Source of the DNA: an uncultured Eubacteriales bacterium
GTDB taxonomy: Bacteria; Bacillota; Clostridia; Oscillospirales; Oscillospiraceae
NCBI GenBank assembly: GCA_900548615.1
Contig: URKW01000003.1
Location: forward strand, 1-52,723
DNA length: 52,723 nt
Direction of reading: 5' to 3'
This document shows, one piece after another, positions 1 to 7,481 of the stretch. The position numbers and the translations under genes are program-made. The notes under the pieces were generated by a model. That model searched no databases. It was not told the DNA's origin and saw only the letters and a list, made by a program, of their open reading frames with translations. Each line of letters opens with the position of its first letter. Within the stretch, counting starts at the first letter, position 1.

Positions 1-244
1 GATTATCAAAACGCTGCTCACCCTCCTGCGTACTCCAGACCCGGATGCCGTTCTTGACAAACCATTCCACTACAAAAGGCGTTTCGTCAGCGATACGTCC
101 GATGCGGTCAAACATGAACACAAGCAGAATATCGAATTTTCCCTGCTTGGCTCGCTCCTTGATGATTTGCAGCTTGTTCCGGTTTTCAGCTCTAACCTTA
201 AAAGAAATGGGGCTGTAAACAGCCCCGCAGCACAAGCAATCTAT
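1..244 (-). pseudogene. 5'-truncated serine site-specific recombinase (partial, also cut by window edge)
   Basis: Reading the minus strand, the frame from about 196 down to 1 encodes a typical large serine recombinase segment: a KFDILLVFMFDRIGR block, then DETPFVVEWF and VWSTQEGEQRF. These belong to the catalytic domain, after the catalytic Ser. The frame is closed upstream by a TGA at 247-245 with no ATG between, so the N-terminal ~50 residues holding the catalytic serine are missing. The rest of the protein would lie to the left of the window. A 7-bp hairpin (209-226) lies in the 5' part. It sits next to a tRNA remnant, which fits an integrated element whose recombinase gene has been damaged. 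The family call is firm; whether it is part of the integrating module or an older relic is not clear. Confidence 0.75.
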
Positions 245-375
245 TCAAAAATTCAAGCGCACATGAAGCAGAAAAGTAAAATGTGCGAAACGGGCAAATG
301 AGCAAAAAGTCCTTGTATTTCAACGGTTTTTCCTTTTGGTGCGCTTGCCCCTGACGGACGCTGCCGCGGCCGTCA
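1..375. mobile_element. Right end of an integrated element abutting tRNA-Ala
   Basis: Everything left of about 375 is unlike a tRNA 5' half, while everything right of it is a normal tRNA 3' half followed by its terminator. The stretch holds a truncated serine recombinase, a CGCACAT/ATGTGCG inverted repeat (258-264 with 281-287) and GGGCAA/TTGCCC arms. The inference is that a genomic island or conjugative element lies to the left and ends here. The remaining 247-374 has no convincing gene; the open frame antisense to the tRNA is an artefact. Confidence 0.5.
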
Positions 376-420
376 ATGGCATTCAAGAGGTCAGCGGTTC
401 GATCCCGCTTATCTCCACCA
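375..420 (+). tRNA. 3' half of tRNA-Ala(GGC), 5' half missing
   Basis: The anticodon loop ATGGCAT (376-382, anticodon GGC at 378-380) is followed by the 3' anticodon stem TCAAG, variable AGGTC, T-arm AGCGG-TTCGATC-CCGCT (393-409), 3' acceptor strand TATCTCC with T at position 70 (the partner of the alanine identity G3), discriminator A and an encoded CCA (418-420). Upstream of 375 there is no D-arm, no 5' acceptor strand and no CTTGA stem to pair with TCAAG. It is therefore a remnant, of the kind left at one end of an element that inserted into a tRNA gene. Confidence 0.85.
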
Positions 421-451
421 AAGACCTGAAATCTTCGGATTTCAGGTCTTT
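421..451 (+). terminator. Intrinsic terminator of the tRNA-Ala gene
   Basis: A perfect stem, AAGACCTGAAATC paired with GATTTCAGGTCTT around a TTCG tetraloop, is followed by TTCC. It starts one base after the CCA of the tRNA remnant, so it was the tRNA's own terminator. Confidence 0.85.
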
Positions 452-509
452 TCCTTATTATAAACCACACGGCAGGGAAAGCTTTTCCCTGCCGCGTGGT
501 ATTTCCCTT

Positions 510-1343
510 TTACAGCGCCTCGTCTGTGATCTCACCCTTGCAGACAATGTTGGTGGGGCCGGTCAGATACAGATTCGTCACCTGATTTCCCTCCCGTTTC
601 ACGTCCACCATCAGCTGTCCGCCGGTCATATCCACTCTCACCTGATGGCCGGAGACCTTCCCCAGCAGGGTCAGCACCGTCACCACTGAACCGGTTCCCG
701 TACCGCAGGCGTAGGTAAAATCTTCCACGCCCCGCTCATAGGTTCGTTCATAAATGTGATCCGCCCCGATGATCTCATAGAAATTCACATTGGCACCCTT
801 GGGAAATTCAGGATAATACCGCAGCCTGCGGCCCAACTCCCGCAATTTCGCCGTATCAAAGTCCCGCAGGTTCTTCACCGGCACCACCGCATGGGGAATG
901 CCGGGATCCCCCAGCTCCACGTAGGCGTAATCCCACGCCGTGCCGTCGATCAGCGCTTTTCCGTCCAGCCGCAGGTTGCAGGGATCGTTCAGGCGAATGC
1001 GATACATCCGCTCGTCCACCCGCCAGCCGGTCACAAGCCCCGCCGTCGTCTCCACCCGCTGCACATCGCCCACCAGCCCGTTTTCATAACCATAGCGGCA
1101 GATGCACCGTGCGCCGTTGCCGCACATCTCACCTACGGAACCGTCAGAATTGAAGAACAGCATCCGGTAGTCTCCGCCGTTGGCCGGGCGCTCCACCACC
1201 ATCAGGCCGTCCGCGCCGAGGGACAGGTGCCGCTCGCACAGTGTCCGGGCGATCCGCGGCCACTGTGCCGCATCCACCGTGCCGTCACGGTTGTCGATCA
1301 CAATAAAGTCGTTTCCCGCGCCGTTCATCTTCCAGAATTTCAT
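510..1343 (-). CDS. dapF: Diaminopimelate epimerase
   Basis: Converts LL- to meso-diaminopimelate in the lysine and peptidoglycan precursor pathway, in the cytosol. The 277 residues match the family length. Both catalytic cysteines are present: Cys74 in MCGNGARC and Cys213 in YACGTGTGS, acting as the acid-base pair in this PLP-independent racemase family. The N-terminal MNGAGNDF motif is also typical. The ATG at 1343 has AAGGAG about 10 nt upstream. A promoter (TTGACA, 16 nt, TATAAT) lies at 1405-1378. It is monocistronic here and divergent from the VTT protein gene. Nothing unusual is seen. Confidence 0.97.
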   Translation of the reverse strand: MKFWKMNGAGNDFIVIDNRDGTVDAAQWPRIARTLCERHLSLGADGLMVVERPANGGDYRMLFFNSDGSVGEMCGNGARCICRYGYENGLVGDVQRVETTAGLVTGWRVDERMYRIRLNDPCNLRLDGKALIDGTAWDYAYVELGDPGIPHAVVPVKNLRDFDTAKLRELGRRLRYYPEFPKGANVNFYEIIGADHIYERTYERGVEDFTYACGTGTGSVVTVLTLLGKVSGHQVRVDMTGGQLMVDVKREGNQVTNLYLTGPTNIVCKGEITDEAL

Positions 1344-1377
1344 TACGTGCTTTCTCCTTCCGGTTATGTACCATTAT

Positions 1378-1405
1378 ATTATAGTATATTGCTTTCGCTT
1401 GTCAA
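1378..1405 (-). promoter_or_regulatory. Sigma-A type promoter of dapF
   Basis: On the minus strand TTGACA (1405-1400) and TATAAT (1383-1378) are separated by 16 nt, about 35 nt before the dapF ATG. A second overlapping TATAAT lies at 1378-1373. Confidence 0.75.
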
Positions 1406-1439
1406 TTTTCATTTTCCATAAAGGATTATTCACTCTTTG

Positions 1440-1471
1440 TTTACACACCCTTTGCACCGCAATGCTATAAT
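1440..1471 (+). promoter_or_regulatory. Promoter of the VTT-domain gene (extended -10)
   Basis: TGCTATAAT (1463-1471) forms an extended -10. A TTTACA lies at 1440-1445 with a long 20-nt spacer, so the extended -10 probably carries most of the recognition. The next ATG with a weak purine tract is at 1504. Confidence 0.55.
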
Positions 1472-1503
1472 GGCAGCATCAAAATTTCTGCAGGTCTGCA
1501 CAC

Positions 1504-2262
1504 ATGAAAAAGAACGAACTGACAACTGCACAGCAGAAGCGGCTGGGCGTCGCCGCGCTGGTGACCGCTCTGGTGGTCATGGGACTGCTGGTCTGGCTGG
1601 TAGGCGTACCGCTGGTGCGCTTTGCCTCTCAGCCGGAACGTTTCCGCGACTGGGTGGATTCCCACGGCTTCGGCGGACGACTGGCCTATATGGGCATGGT
1701 GATCCTTCAGGTGGTGGTGGCGCTGATCCCCGGCGAGCCTTTCGAGATCGCCGCCGGTTACGCCTTCGGCGCGGTGGAGGGCACCCTTTTGTGCTTAATA
1801 GCCTCGGCGTTGGGCAGCGTGTGCGTTTTTCTGCTGGTGCGGCGGTTTGGTCAGCGGCTGGCGGAGATTTTCTTCTCGCCGGAAAAGCTGCGCTCCGTTC
1901 GCTTTTTGCAGGCATCGCCCAAGCGTGATCTGCTGTTCCTGATCGTCTTTATGCTGCCCGGCACGCCCAAAGATCTGCTGTGCTATTTTGCCGGACTGAC
2001 CAACATCCGCTTTCCCGTGTGGCTGCTGATCTGTTCGCTGGGGCGGCTGCCCTCCATCGTCACCTCCACCATCGGCGGCAATGCGCTGGGAACGAAAAAC
2101 TACTGGGGCGCGGTTCTGGTCTTCGTCATTACGCTGGCGATCAGCGCCGCGGGACTTCTTTTCTATGACCGTCTGTGCGACCGTAAGCAAAAAGAAAAGG
2201 AAAATTCTTCCATTTTGGACAGTCCGGAAAACCACACCGATGACCCTCCCCGATCCGTCTGA
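1504..2262 (+). CDS. VTT/DedA-superfamily membrane protein (TVP38/TMEM64 type)
   Basis: A 252-residue integral membrane protein with a first hydrophobic helix at about 13-38 and further segments around 55-75, 80-110, 140-160, 170-190 and 200-220. The VPGEPFEIAAGYAFG-like block (here LIPGEPFEIAAGYAFGA) and the later FMLPGTPKDLLCYFAGLT are the paired motifs of the VTT (SNARE-associated) domain. Members are linked to lipid scrambling or flippase activity and to membrane homeostasis; the substrate here is unknown. The tail after residue 225 is charged and cytosolic. It stands alone, with its own promoter and a terminator directly after the stop. Confidence 0.85.
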   Translation: MKKNELTTAQQKRLGVAALVTALVVMGLLVWLVGVPLVRFASQPERFRDWVDSHGFGGRLAYMGMVILQVVVALIPGEPFEIAAGYAFGAVEGTLLCLIASALGSVCVFLLVRRFGQRLAEIFFSPEKLRSVRFLQASPKRDLLFLIVFMLPGTPKDLLCYFAGLTNIRFPVWLLICSLGRLPSIVTSTIGGNALGTKNYWGAVLVFVITLAISAAGLLFYDRLCDRKQKEKENSSILDSPENHTDDPPRSV

Positions 2263-2297
2263 CAGCAGTGCCAAGGAGCTATGGTACTGCTGTTTTC
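2263..2297 (+). terminator. Terminator after the VTT gene
   Basis: CAGCAGTGCC pairs with GGTACTGCTG (10 bp, one wobble) around a 10-nt loop, followed by TTTT. It begins one base after the TGA. The rest of the 315-nt gap to 2577 is AT-rich, with no gene until the promoter at 2473. Confidence 0.8.
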
Positions 2298-2472
2298 GCG
2301 TTTCATTGCAAAAATTCTGTCGATTTTTAATTTTTTTATCCACAAAATTGCAACTTTTTTCGCCAAAAAGTTTTCCTTTGGCGAAATTACCTCAAACTGT
2401 GCCGGTTTTTTGTAAAGTTTACCAAAAAGAAAAATCTTTCAAAATTTTGTAGCATTTGACCAAAACCTAATA

Positions 2473-2501
2473 TTTACTTTAGCGTGGAAATGTGCTTTAA
2501 T
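2473..2501 (+). promoter_or_regulatory. Promoter of the aminotransferase gene
   Basis: TTTACT (2473-2478), a 17-nt spacer and TTTAAT (2496-2501) preceded by TGC (extended -10). It would give a leader of about 70 nt to the ATG at 2578. Confidence 0.65.
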
Positions 2502-2531
2502 GGTAAGGGTACAAATTAGAGGTATCTAAAG

Positions 2532-2577
2532 CCGGGTGCTGTGACAGGCATCCGGGAAATTTGAGGAGGAAAATTTC
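2532..2577 (+). promoter_or_regulatory. Leader hairpin and RBS placed in a second hairpin loop
   Basis: The first stem CCGGGTGC/GCATCCGG (2532-2555) is followed directly by GAAATTT (2556-2562), the Shine-Dalgarno GAGGAGGA, and AAATTTC (2571-2577), which abuts the ATG. The ribosome binding site thus sits in the 8-nt loop of a weak 7-bp AT stem. This is a geometry that could expose the site constitutively or sense temperature. Confidence 0.55.
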
Positions 2578-3762
2578 ATGGTACAGTTTGCAAGTAGAAT
2601 GGATCTGCTGAAGGGCTCCGAGATTCGTGAGCTGCTGAAGCTGACCGCACAGCCCGACATCATTTCCTTTGCCGGTGGTATGCCCGCTCCCGAGCTGTTC
2701 CCCGTCGAGCAGATGATGGAGGCTTCCATGGCCGTCCTGAAGGAAAATGGCCGTGTGGCCCTGCAGTATTCTTCCACCGAAGGCTATCCCCGTCTGCGTG
2801 AGCAGATCGCCGAGCGTATGCTGGCGAAGAACAACATCAAGACCGATAAGGATCACATCCTGGTGACCTCCGGTTCCCAGCAGGGTCTGGACTTCTCTGC
2901 CCGCGTGTTCCTGAACCCCGGCGACGTGGTGCTGCTGGAGAGCCCCTCCTATCTGGGCGCTGTCAACGCCTTCAAGGCTTGCGAGCCTACCTTTATCGAA
3001 GTTCCCACCGACGACGGCGGCATGATCATGGAGGAGCTGGAGAAGATTCTGGCCACCACCGAGCGCGTGAAGATGATCTACGTCATCCCCGATTTTCAGA
3101 ACCCCACCGGCCGTACCTGGGATCTGGATCGCCGTCATAAGTTCATGGAGATCGTCAACCGTTACGAGATCCCCGTCATCGAGGATAACCCCTATGGCGA
3201 GCTGCGTTTCGAGGGCGAGTACATGCCCGCTCTGAAGAGCCTGGACACCAAGGGTCTGGTGGTTTATCTGGGCACCTTCTCCAAGATTCTGGCTCCCGGC
3301 TATCGTCTGGGCTGGGTCTGCGCCGAGGATGAGATTCTGGCCAAGTACAATTTCATGGAGCAGGCTGCCTCTCTGCAGGCTTCCACCATCGGCCAGATGG
3401 AGACCTCCAAGTGGATCGACATGTTCGATCTGGACGCTCATGTCAACACCATCCGCGAGTGCTACAAGAAGCGCCGCGCCGTGATGCTGGACACGCTGGC
3501 CAAGGAGCTGCCCGCTCCCTGCACCTTCACCCGTCCCGACGGCGGTCTGTTCGCCTGGGTCGTCCTGCCTGACTACATGGACGCCAAGGAGCTGCAGATG
3601 AAGTGTCTCGAAAAGAAGGTCGCTTTCGTTCCCGGCGGTTCCTTCTTCCCCAACGGCGGCCACGAGAACACCCTGCGTCTGAACTACAGCTGCATGCCCG
3701 AGGAGAAGATCGTTCAGGGCATTACCGCGCTGTGCCAGACCATCAAGGAGAACCTGAAGTAA
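2578..3762 (+). CDS. PLP-dependent aminotransferase, class I/II (2-aminoadipate/aromatic type)
   Basis: A 394-residue fold-type I aminotransferase transferring an amino group between an amino acid and 2-oxoglutarate. The PLP Schiff-base lysine is Lys236 in TFSKILAPGYRLGW. The DNPYGE segment (203-208) and QNPTGR (174-179) contact cofactor and substrate. The sequence resembles the LysN/aromatic aminotransferase group (MocR-like catalytic domain without the HTH). The coding bias is very strong, suggesting high expression. It lies upstream of the 2-oxoacid:ferredoxin oxidoreductase genes, so it probably supplies their 2-oxoacid by deaminating branched-chain or aromatic amino acids. Exact substrate is not determinable. 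Confidence 0.9.
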   Translation: MVQFASRMDLLKGSEIRELLKLTAQPDIISFAGGMPAPELFPVEQMMEASMAVLKENGRVALQYSSTEGYPRLREQIAERMLAKNNIKTDKDHILVTSGSQQGLDFSARVFLNPGDVVLLESPSYLGAVNAFKACEPTFIEVPTDDGGMIMEELEKILATTERVKMIYVIPDFQNPTGRTWDLDRRHKFMEIVNRYEIPVIEDNPYGELRFEGEYMPALKSLDTKGLVVYLGTFSKILAPGYRLGWVCAEDEILAKYNFMEQAASLQASTIGQMETSKWIDMFDLDAHVNTIRECYKKRRAVMLDTLAKELPAPCTFTRPDGGLFAWVVLPDYMDAKELQMKCLEKKVAFVPGGSFFPNGGHENTLRLNYSCMPEEKIVQGITALCQTIKENLK

Positions 3763-3780
3763 TTCAAAGCTTACCTATTA

Positions 3781-3811
3781 CAGTATCCCCTCCCCCGGGG
3801 AGGGGATACTG
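3781..3811 (+). terminator. Strong stem-loop after the aminotransferase gene (no T-run)
   Basis: CAGTATCCCCTCCCC pairs perfectly with its complement (15 bp). No T-tract follows, so it may act as a 3'-end stabiliser or a partial terminator that lets transcription continue into the ATPase and oxidoreductase genes. Confidence 0.55.
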
Positions 3812-3884
3812 TGATTCCACCCATATGCCTGCGGAGCGCAACCGCGGGATACAGCATACCTGATCGTAAAGGAGAACACGGCGG

Positions 3885-4622
3885 ATGAAGAAAGTCAAGG
3901 TACTCATCGGCAATTATGGCAGCGGAAAAAGTGAGCTGGCGCTGAACTTCGCCATGCAGTCCGCCGCCAGAGGCGAACGCACGGAGCTGATCGATCTGGA
4001 TATGGTGAACACCTATTTCCGCTTGACAGAACGTGGTAAAATGGTAGAGCAGAAGGAGATTCGTCTCGTCTCTCCCAACTTTGCCTGTTCCGGTATCGAA
4101 ACGCTCTCACTCCCCGCCGAGGTGCAGTCTGCCTTCGTTCTGGATTGGGACAGCGTGATATTCGACGTTGGCGGCGACGACGTGGGCGCTACGGCGCTGG
4201 GCCGCTACCATCAGGACTTTGTGGATCTTCCCGAAGGCTCACTGGAGGTTCTGAACGTAGTGAACATCCGACGTCCGCTGGCCAGCACACTGGAAAAGAT
4301 TCACCGTTTGCAGGAGGGCATGCAGGCCCATTCCCGTTTGCAGATCACCGGCATGATCAACAACACGAATCTTGCCACCATGACCACAGCCGATGAGCTG
4401 TGGGACGGCTATGAGCTGCTGCGGCAGGTGGCCGACGCCAGCGGTATCCCCGTGGCATACACCACCGGCAAAAAAGAATTTCTGGATGCTTTCCTTGCCA
4501 GAAATCCTGACCCGAAATATGTGGGCAAGCCCATCGCCATCGATGTGTACATGCATCGTGACTGGGATTCCTACATCGAGTACGGTCTGAACACCACCGA
4601 TCCCAGAAAGGAAATGTATTGA
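3885..4622 (+). CDS. P-loop ATPase of unknown role beside 2-oxoacid oxidoreductase
   Basis: A 245-residue cytosolic protein opening with a Walker A loop, GNYGSGKSE (9-17), and a LIDLDMVNTYFR segment in which an acidic residue follows the second strand, as in the MinD/CooC/ArsA-like SIMIBI group. FDVGGDD (about 91-97) looks like Walker B. No metal-binding CxxC is seen. SD AAAGGAG precedes the ATG by about 9 nt. It lies 66-75 nt before the ferredoxin subunit gene on the same strand with no terminator between, which suggests one operon. By position it could help maturation or cofactor loading of the oxidoreductase, but that is inference only. Confidence 0.7.
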   Translation: MKKVKVLIGNYGSGKSELALNFAMQSAARGERTELIDLDMVNTYFRLTERGKMVEQKEIRLVSPNFACSGIETLSLPAEVQSAFVLDWDSVIFDVGGDDVGATALGRYHQDFVDLPEGSLEVLNVVNIRRPLASTLEKIHRLQEGMQAHSRLQITGMINNTNLATMTTADELWDGYELLRQVADASGIPVAYTTGKKEFLDAFLARNPDPKYVGKPIAIDVYMHRDWDSYIEYGLNTTDPRKEMY

Positions 4623-4697
4623 TCCCTGTATATCCCCCGAAAAGGGATAGAGATATGGTAGAGAATTCAGCGAATTAAGAGAAAAGAGGTGTCAAAT

Positions 4698-4907
4698 GTG
4701 GTTAAAGTAACCATCAATGAAAACCTTTGTAAGGGCTGCGGTCTGTGCGTCAGAGCTTGCCCGAAGGGTATCATTGAACTGTCCAAGGCAAAGATCAACG
4801 CGAAGGGCTATCACCCGGCGGAGGTCACCAACATGGAAGCATGCGTGGGTTGCACTTCCTGCGCCCGCACCTGTCCTGATGTGGTAATCCATATCGAAAA
4901 AGACTAA
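4698..4907 (+). CDS. korD: 2-oxoacid:ferredoxin oxidoreductase, ferredoxin-like delta subunit
   Basis: A 69-residue 2x[4Fe-4S] subunit that passes electrons from the catalytic subunits to free ferredoxin. Two full CxxCxxCxxxCP motifs are visible: CKGCGLCVRACP and CVGCTSCARTCP. The start is a GTG. GAGG at 4686-4689 gives 8-nt spacing to GTG 4698, whereas an in-frame GTG at 4689 would overlap the ribosome site, so 4698 is preferred. It is followed 12 nt later by the alpha subunit gene (SD AGGAGG). VorC or PorD are alternative names depending on substrate. Confidence 0.88.
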   Translation: MVKVTINENLCKGCGLCVRACPKGIIELSKAKINAKGYHPAEVTNMEACVGCTSCARTCPDVVIHIEKD

Positions 4908-4919
4908 GGAGGAAAAAAC

Positions 4920-5999
4920 ATGGCTTTGACTCTTATGAAGGGTAGCGAAGCTATCGCGGAGGCCGCTATTCGCGCCGGCGCCCGTTATTTCTTCGGTTAC
5001 CCCATCACTCCGCAAACGGAGATCCCCGAATACATGTCCGCCCGTATGCCCGAGGTCGACGGCTGCTTCCTGCAGGCCGAGTCCGAGGTGGCGGCTATCA
5101 ACATGGTGTACGGCGCTGCCGGTACCGGCGCCCGTGTCATCACTTCTTCTTCCAGCCCCGGCGTCTCTCTGAAGCAGGAGGGTATCTCCTACTGCGCAGG
5201 CGCCATGGTTCCCGCTGTCATCATCAACGTGATGCGCGGCGGCCCCGGTCTGGGCAACATCCAGGCTTCCCAGGGCGACTATTTCCAGGGCGTCAAGGGC
5301 GGCGGCAACGGTGACTATCACCTGCTGACCTTCGCTCCCGCTTCCGTGCAGGAAGCCATCGACCTGATGATGATCGCCTATGACAAGGCCGAGAAGTATC
5401 GTATTCCCGTGCTGTTCCTGGCGGACGGTATCATCGCTCAGATGATGGAGCCCGTGGAGCTGCCCGAGATGGTGGACTACAAGGTGGATCCCGAGAAGAA
5501 GCCTTGGGCCTGCACCGGCTGGAAGCCCGGCGACGATCCCGCAAAGCGCGGCATCATCAACTCCATCTACATCGACACCGAGAGTCTGGCCGTTCACAAC
5601 GATGAGCTGCAGGCTATGTATAAGGAAGTCGTTGAAAACGAGCAGCAGTGGGAAGAGTTCAACTGCGAGAACGCCGATTACATCATCACTGCGTTCGGCA
5701 CCGTGGCCCGTATCGCCAAGAGCGCCATCACCGAGCTGAAGGCTCAGGGCATCAACGTGGGTCTGCTGCGTCCCATCACCGTGTGGCCCTTCCCCTATGA
5801 CGCTGTCAGCAAGGTCGTCAACCAGCCCTCCGTCAAGGCTGTCCTGGACGTTGAGCTGAACGAAGGCCAGATGCTGGAGGATGTCAAGCTGGCCATCAAC
5901 GGCACCAAGAAGGTCGATTTCTTCGGTCACTGCGGCAGCCAGATGCCCACCACCGCCGAGATCGTCACCAAGATTCTCAGCATGAAGGAGGGTAAATAA
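4920..5999 (+). CDS. korA: 2-oxoacid:ferredoxin oxidoreductase alpha subunit (VorB/KorA type)
   Basis: A 359-residue alpha subunit of the heterotetrameric enzyme that oxidatively decarboxylates a 2-oxoacid to acyl-CoA, CO2 and reduced ferredoxin. The N-terminal YFFGYPITPQTEIPEY block binds the pyrimidine end of TPP. GGPGLGNIQASQGDY and the C-terminal domain with LRPITVWPFPYD are family hallmarks. The closest annotation class is 3-methyl-2-oxobutanoate dehydrogenase VorB, but 2-oxoglutarate or arylpyruvate cannot be excluded from sequence. The gene is one base from korB and shows strong codon bias. Confidence 0.92.
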   Translation: MALTLMKGSEAIAEAAIRAGARYFFGYPITPQTEIPEYMSARMPEVDGCFLQAESEVAAINMVYGAAGTGARVITSSSSPGVSLKQEGISYCAGAMVPAVIINVMRGGPGLGNIQASQGDYFQGVKGGGNGDYHLLTFAPASVQEAIDLMMIAYDKAEKYRIPVLFLADGIIAQMMEPVELPEMVDYKVDPEKKPWACTGWKPGDDPAKRGIINSIYIDTESLAVHNDELQAMYKEVVENEQQWEEFNCENADYIITAFGTVARIAKSAITELKAQGINVGLLRPITVWPFPYDAVSKVVNQPSVKAVLDVELNEGQMLEDVKLAINGTKKVDFFGHCGSQMPTTAEIVTKILSMKEGK

Positions 6000-6000
6000 G

Positions 6001-6756
6001 ATGGCTGTTCTGTTTGAAAAGACCAAGTATCTGACCGACAAGCAGTTCCATTACTGCCCCGGCTGCAACCACGGTATCATCCACCGTCTGGTGGCCGAGG
6101 TCATCGACGAACTGAGCGATGAGCTGAACCTGGACGGCAAGGTCGTCGGCGTGGCTCCCGTTGGCTGCTCCGTGTTTGCTTACGATTATTTTAACTGCGA
6201 TATGTACGAGGCTGCCCACGGCCGCGCTCCCGCTGTCGCTACCGGTATCAAGCGTTCCGCCAAGGATCGTCTGGTCTTCACCTATCAGGGCGATGGCGAC
6301 CTGGCCTCCATCGGTACCGCTGAGATCGTTCACGCTGCTCACCGCGGCGAGAAGATCTGCACCATCTTCGTCAACAATGCCATTTATGGTATGACCGGCG
6401 GCCAGATGGCTCCCACCACCCTGATCGGCCAGAAGGCCACCACCTGCCCCGCTGGCCGCAGCGAGGAGTGGAGCGGTCTGCCCATCAAGATGAGTGAGAT
6501 GCTGTCTGCTGTTCCCAGCTCTTACTATATTGAGCGCGTGGCCGTCAACACCACCGCCAATATCGTCAAGGCAAAGAAGGCCATCAAGAAGGCTTTCAAG
6601 TATCAGATGGAAGGCAAGGGCTTCTGCATGATCGAAGTTCTGTCCACCTGCCCCACCAACTGGGGTATGTCTCCTGTTGAGGCGATGAAGTGGCTGGAAG
6701 AGAACATGATCCCTTACTATCCTCTGGGCGTTTACAAAGACAAGGGGGCCGAATAA
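6001..6756 (+). CDS. korB: 2-oxoacid:ferredoxin oxidoreductase beta subunit, TPP-binding
   Basis: A 251-residue catalytic beta subunit. The CPGCNHGI motif (about 20-27), the TPP-Mg motif GDGD followed by NNAIYGMTGGQ, and the C-terminal LSTCPTNWGMSP segment are all present. The ATG at 6001 follows the korA TAA by one base, so translation is coupled. Together with korD, korA and korC it makes a complete four-subunit enzyme, which supports amino-acid fermentation through ferredoxin. Confidence 0.93.
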   Translation: MAVLFEKTKYLTDKQFHYCPGCNHGIIHRLVAEVIDELSDELNLDGKVVGVAPVGCSVFAYDYFNCDMYEAAHGRAPAVATGIKRSAKDRLVFTYQGDGDLASIGTAEIVHAAHRGEKICTIFVNNAIYGMTGGQMAPTTLIGQKATTCPAGRSEEWSGLPIKMSEMLSAVPSSYYIERVAVNTTANIVKAKKAIKKAFKYQMEGKGFCMIEVLSTCPTNWGMSPVEAMKWLEENMIPYYPLGVYKDKGAE

Positions 6757-6757
6757 C

Positions 6758-7294
6758 ATGGAAAAAACTTTCATTTTTGCCGGTTTCGGCGGTCAGGGCA
6801 TGCTCCTGATCGGTAAGTTCATGGCTATGTCCTGCATGCTGGACGGCAAGCACGTCTCCTGGCTGCCTTCTTACGGCCCCGAGATGCGCGGCGGCACGGC
6901 CAACTGCTCCGTCATCGTTTCCGATGAGCCCGTTGCTTCTCCTCTGGTGGACAAGGCTGACATTATCGTCGCCATGAACCGTCCTTCTCTGGATAAGTTT
7001 GAGGAGCACGTCAAGCCCGGTGGTGTTCTGGTCATCAACTCCAGCATCATCGACCGCAAGGCTGTTCGTGATGACATTACCGTCGTGTACTGCGACGCTA
7101 ACGGCATCGCCGAGCAGGTCGGCAACCCCAAGGGCGCCAACGTGGCGATCCTGGGCGCCGTCATGGCCAAGGCCGACGTCACCTCTCTGGACAGCATGAT
7201 GGAAGCTATCCGTATCGAGCTGGGCGAGAAGAAGGCCCGCTTCCTGGAGGGCAACAAGAAGGCCCTGCAGGCCGGTATGGACGCTTGCAAGTAA
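6758..7294 (+). CDS. korC: 2-oxoacid:ferredoxin oxidoreductase gamma subunit
   Basis: A 178-residue gamma subunit with the N-terminal FAGFGGQGM CoA/nucleotide-type loop and the YGPEMRGGTANC motif typical of the POR gamma family. It starts 2 nt after korB and is the last gene of the operon, followed by a 13-bp terminator. All four subunits are present and intact. Confidence 0.92.
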   Translation: MEKTFIFAGFGGQGMLLIGKFMAMSCMLDGKHVSWLPSYGPEMRGGTANCSVIVSDEPVASPLVDKADIIVAMNRPSLDKFEEHVKPGGVLVINSSIIDRKAVRDDITVVYCDANGIAEQVGNPKGANVAILGAVMAKADVTSLDSMMEAIRIELGEKKARFLEGNKKALQAGMDACK

Positions 7295-7327
7295 GCTGTT
7301 TCCTCAGATAACGGAATATTGATGATT

Positions 7328-7362
7328 GCGTCCGGTGCTCGCATGAGCACCGGACGCTTTTT
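7328..7362 (+). terminator. Terminator of the kor operon
   Basis: GCGTCCGGTGCTC and its perfect complement (13 bp) flank a GCAT loop, followed by TTTTT (7358-7362). Confidence 0.93.
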
Positions 7363-7422
7363 GTCTCTCGTTTACTTTTCGGAAAAAAATCCAAATCCAG
7401 TTTCATATTTAGAAACTTTTTA

Positions 7423-7451
7423 TTGACGAATGATGGAATGTTTGGTATGAT
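7423..7451 (+). promoter_or_regulatory. Promoter of the XRE regulator gene
   Basis: TTGACG (7423-7428), 17 nt, TATGAT (7446-7451). This is a near-consensus sigma-A promoter, about 30 nt before the start codon. Confidence 0.85.
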
Positions 7452-7481
7452 AGGGGTGCATTTGAAAGGAGGTCGTTGAGG

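Noticed and set aside
198..470. Open frame antisense to the tRNA remnant (contains KRDRTADLL)
   Set aside because: This is the well-known translation of a tRNA on the wrong strand; no ribosome site and it spans the tRNA and its terminator.
2497..3663. 388-codon minus-strand frame opposite the aminotransferase
   Set aside because: Antisense shadow; the plus strand has the PLP lysine and a proper ribosome site.
4625..4650. Hairpin TATCCC/GGGATA before the ferredoxin subunit gene as a terminator
   Set aside because: Only 6 bp and no T-run; more likely the ATPase and kor genes are read together.
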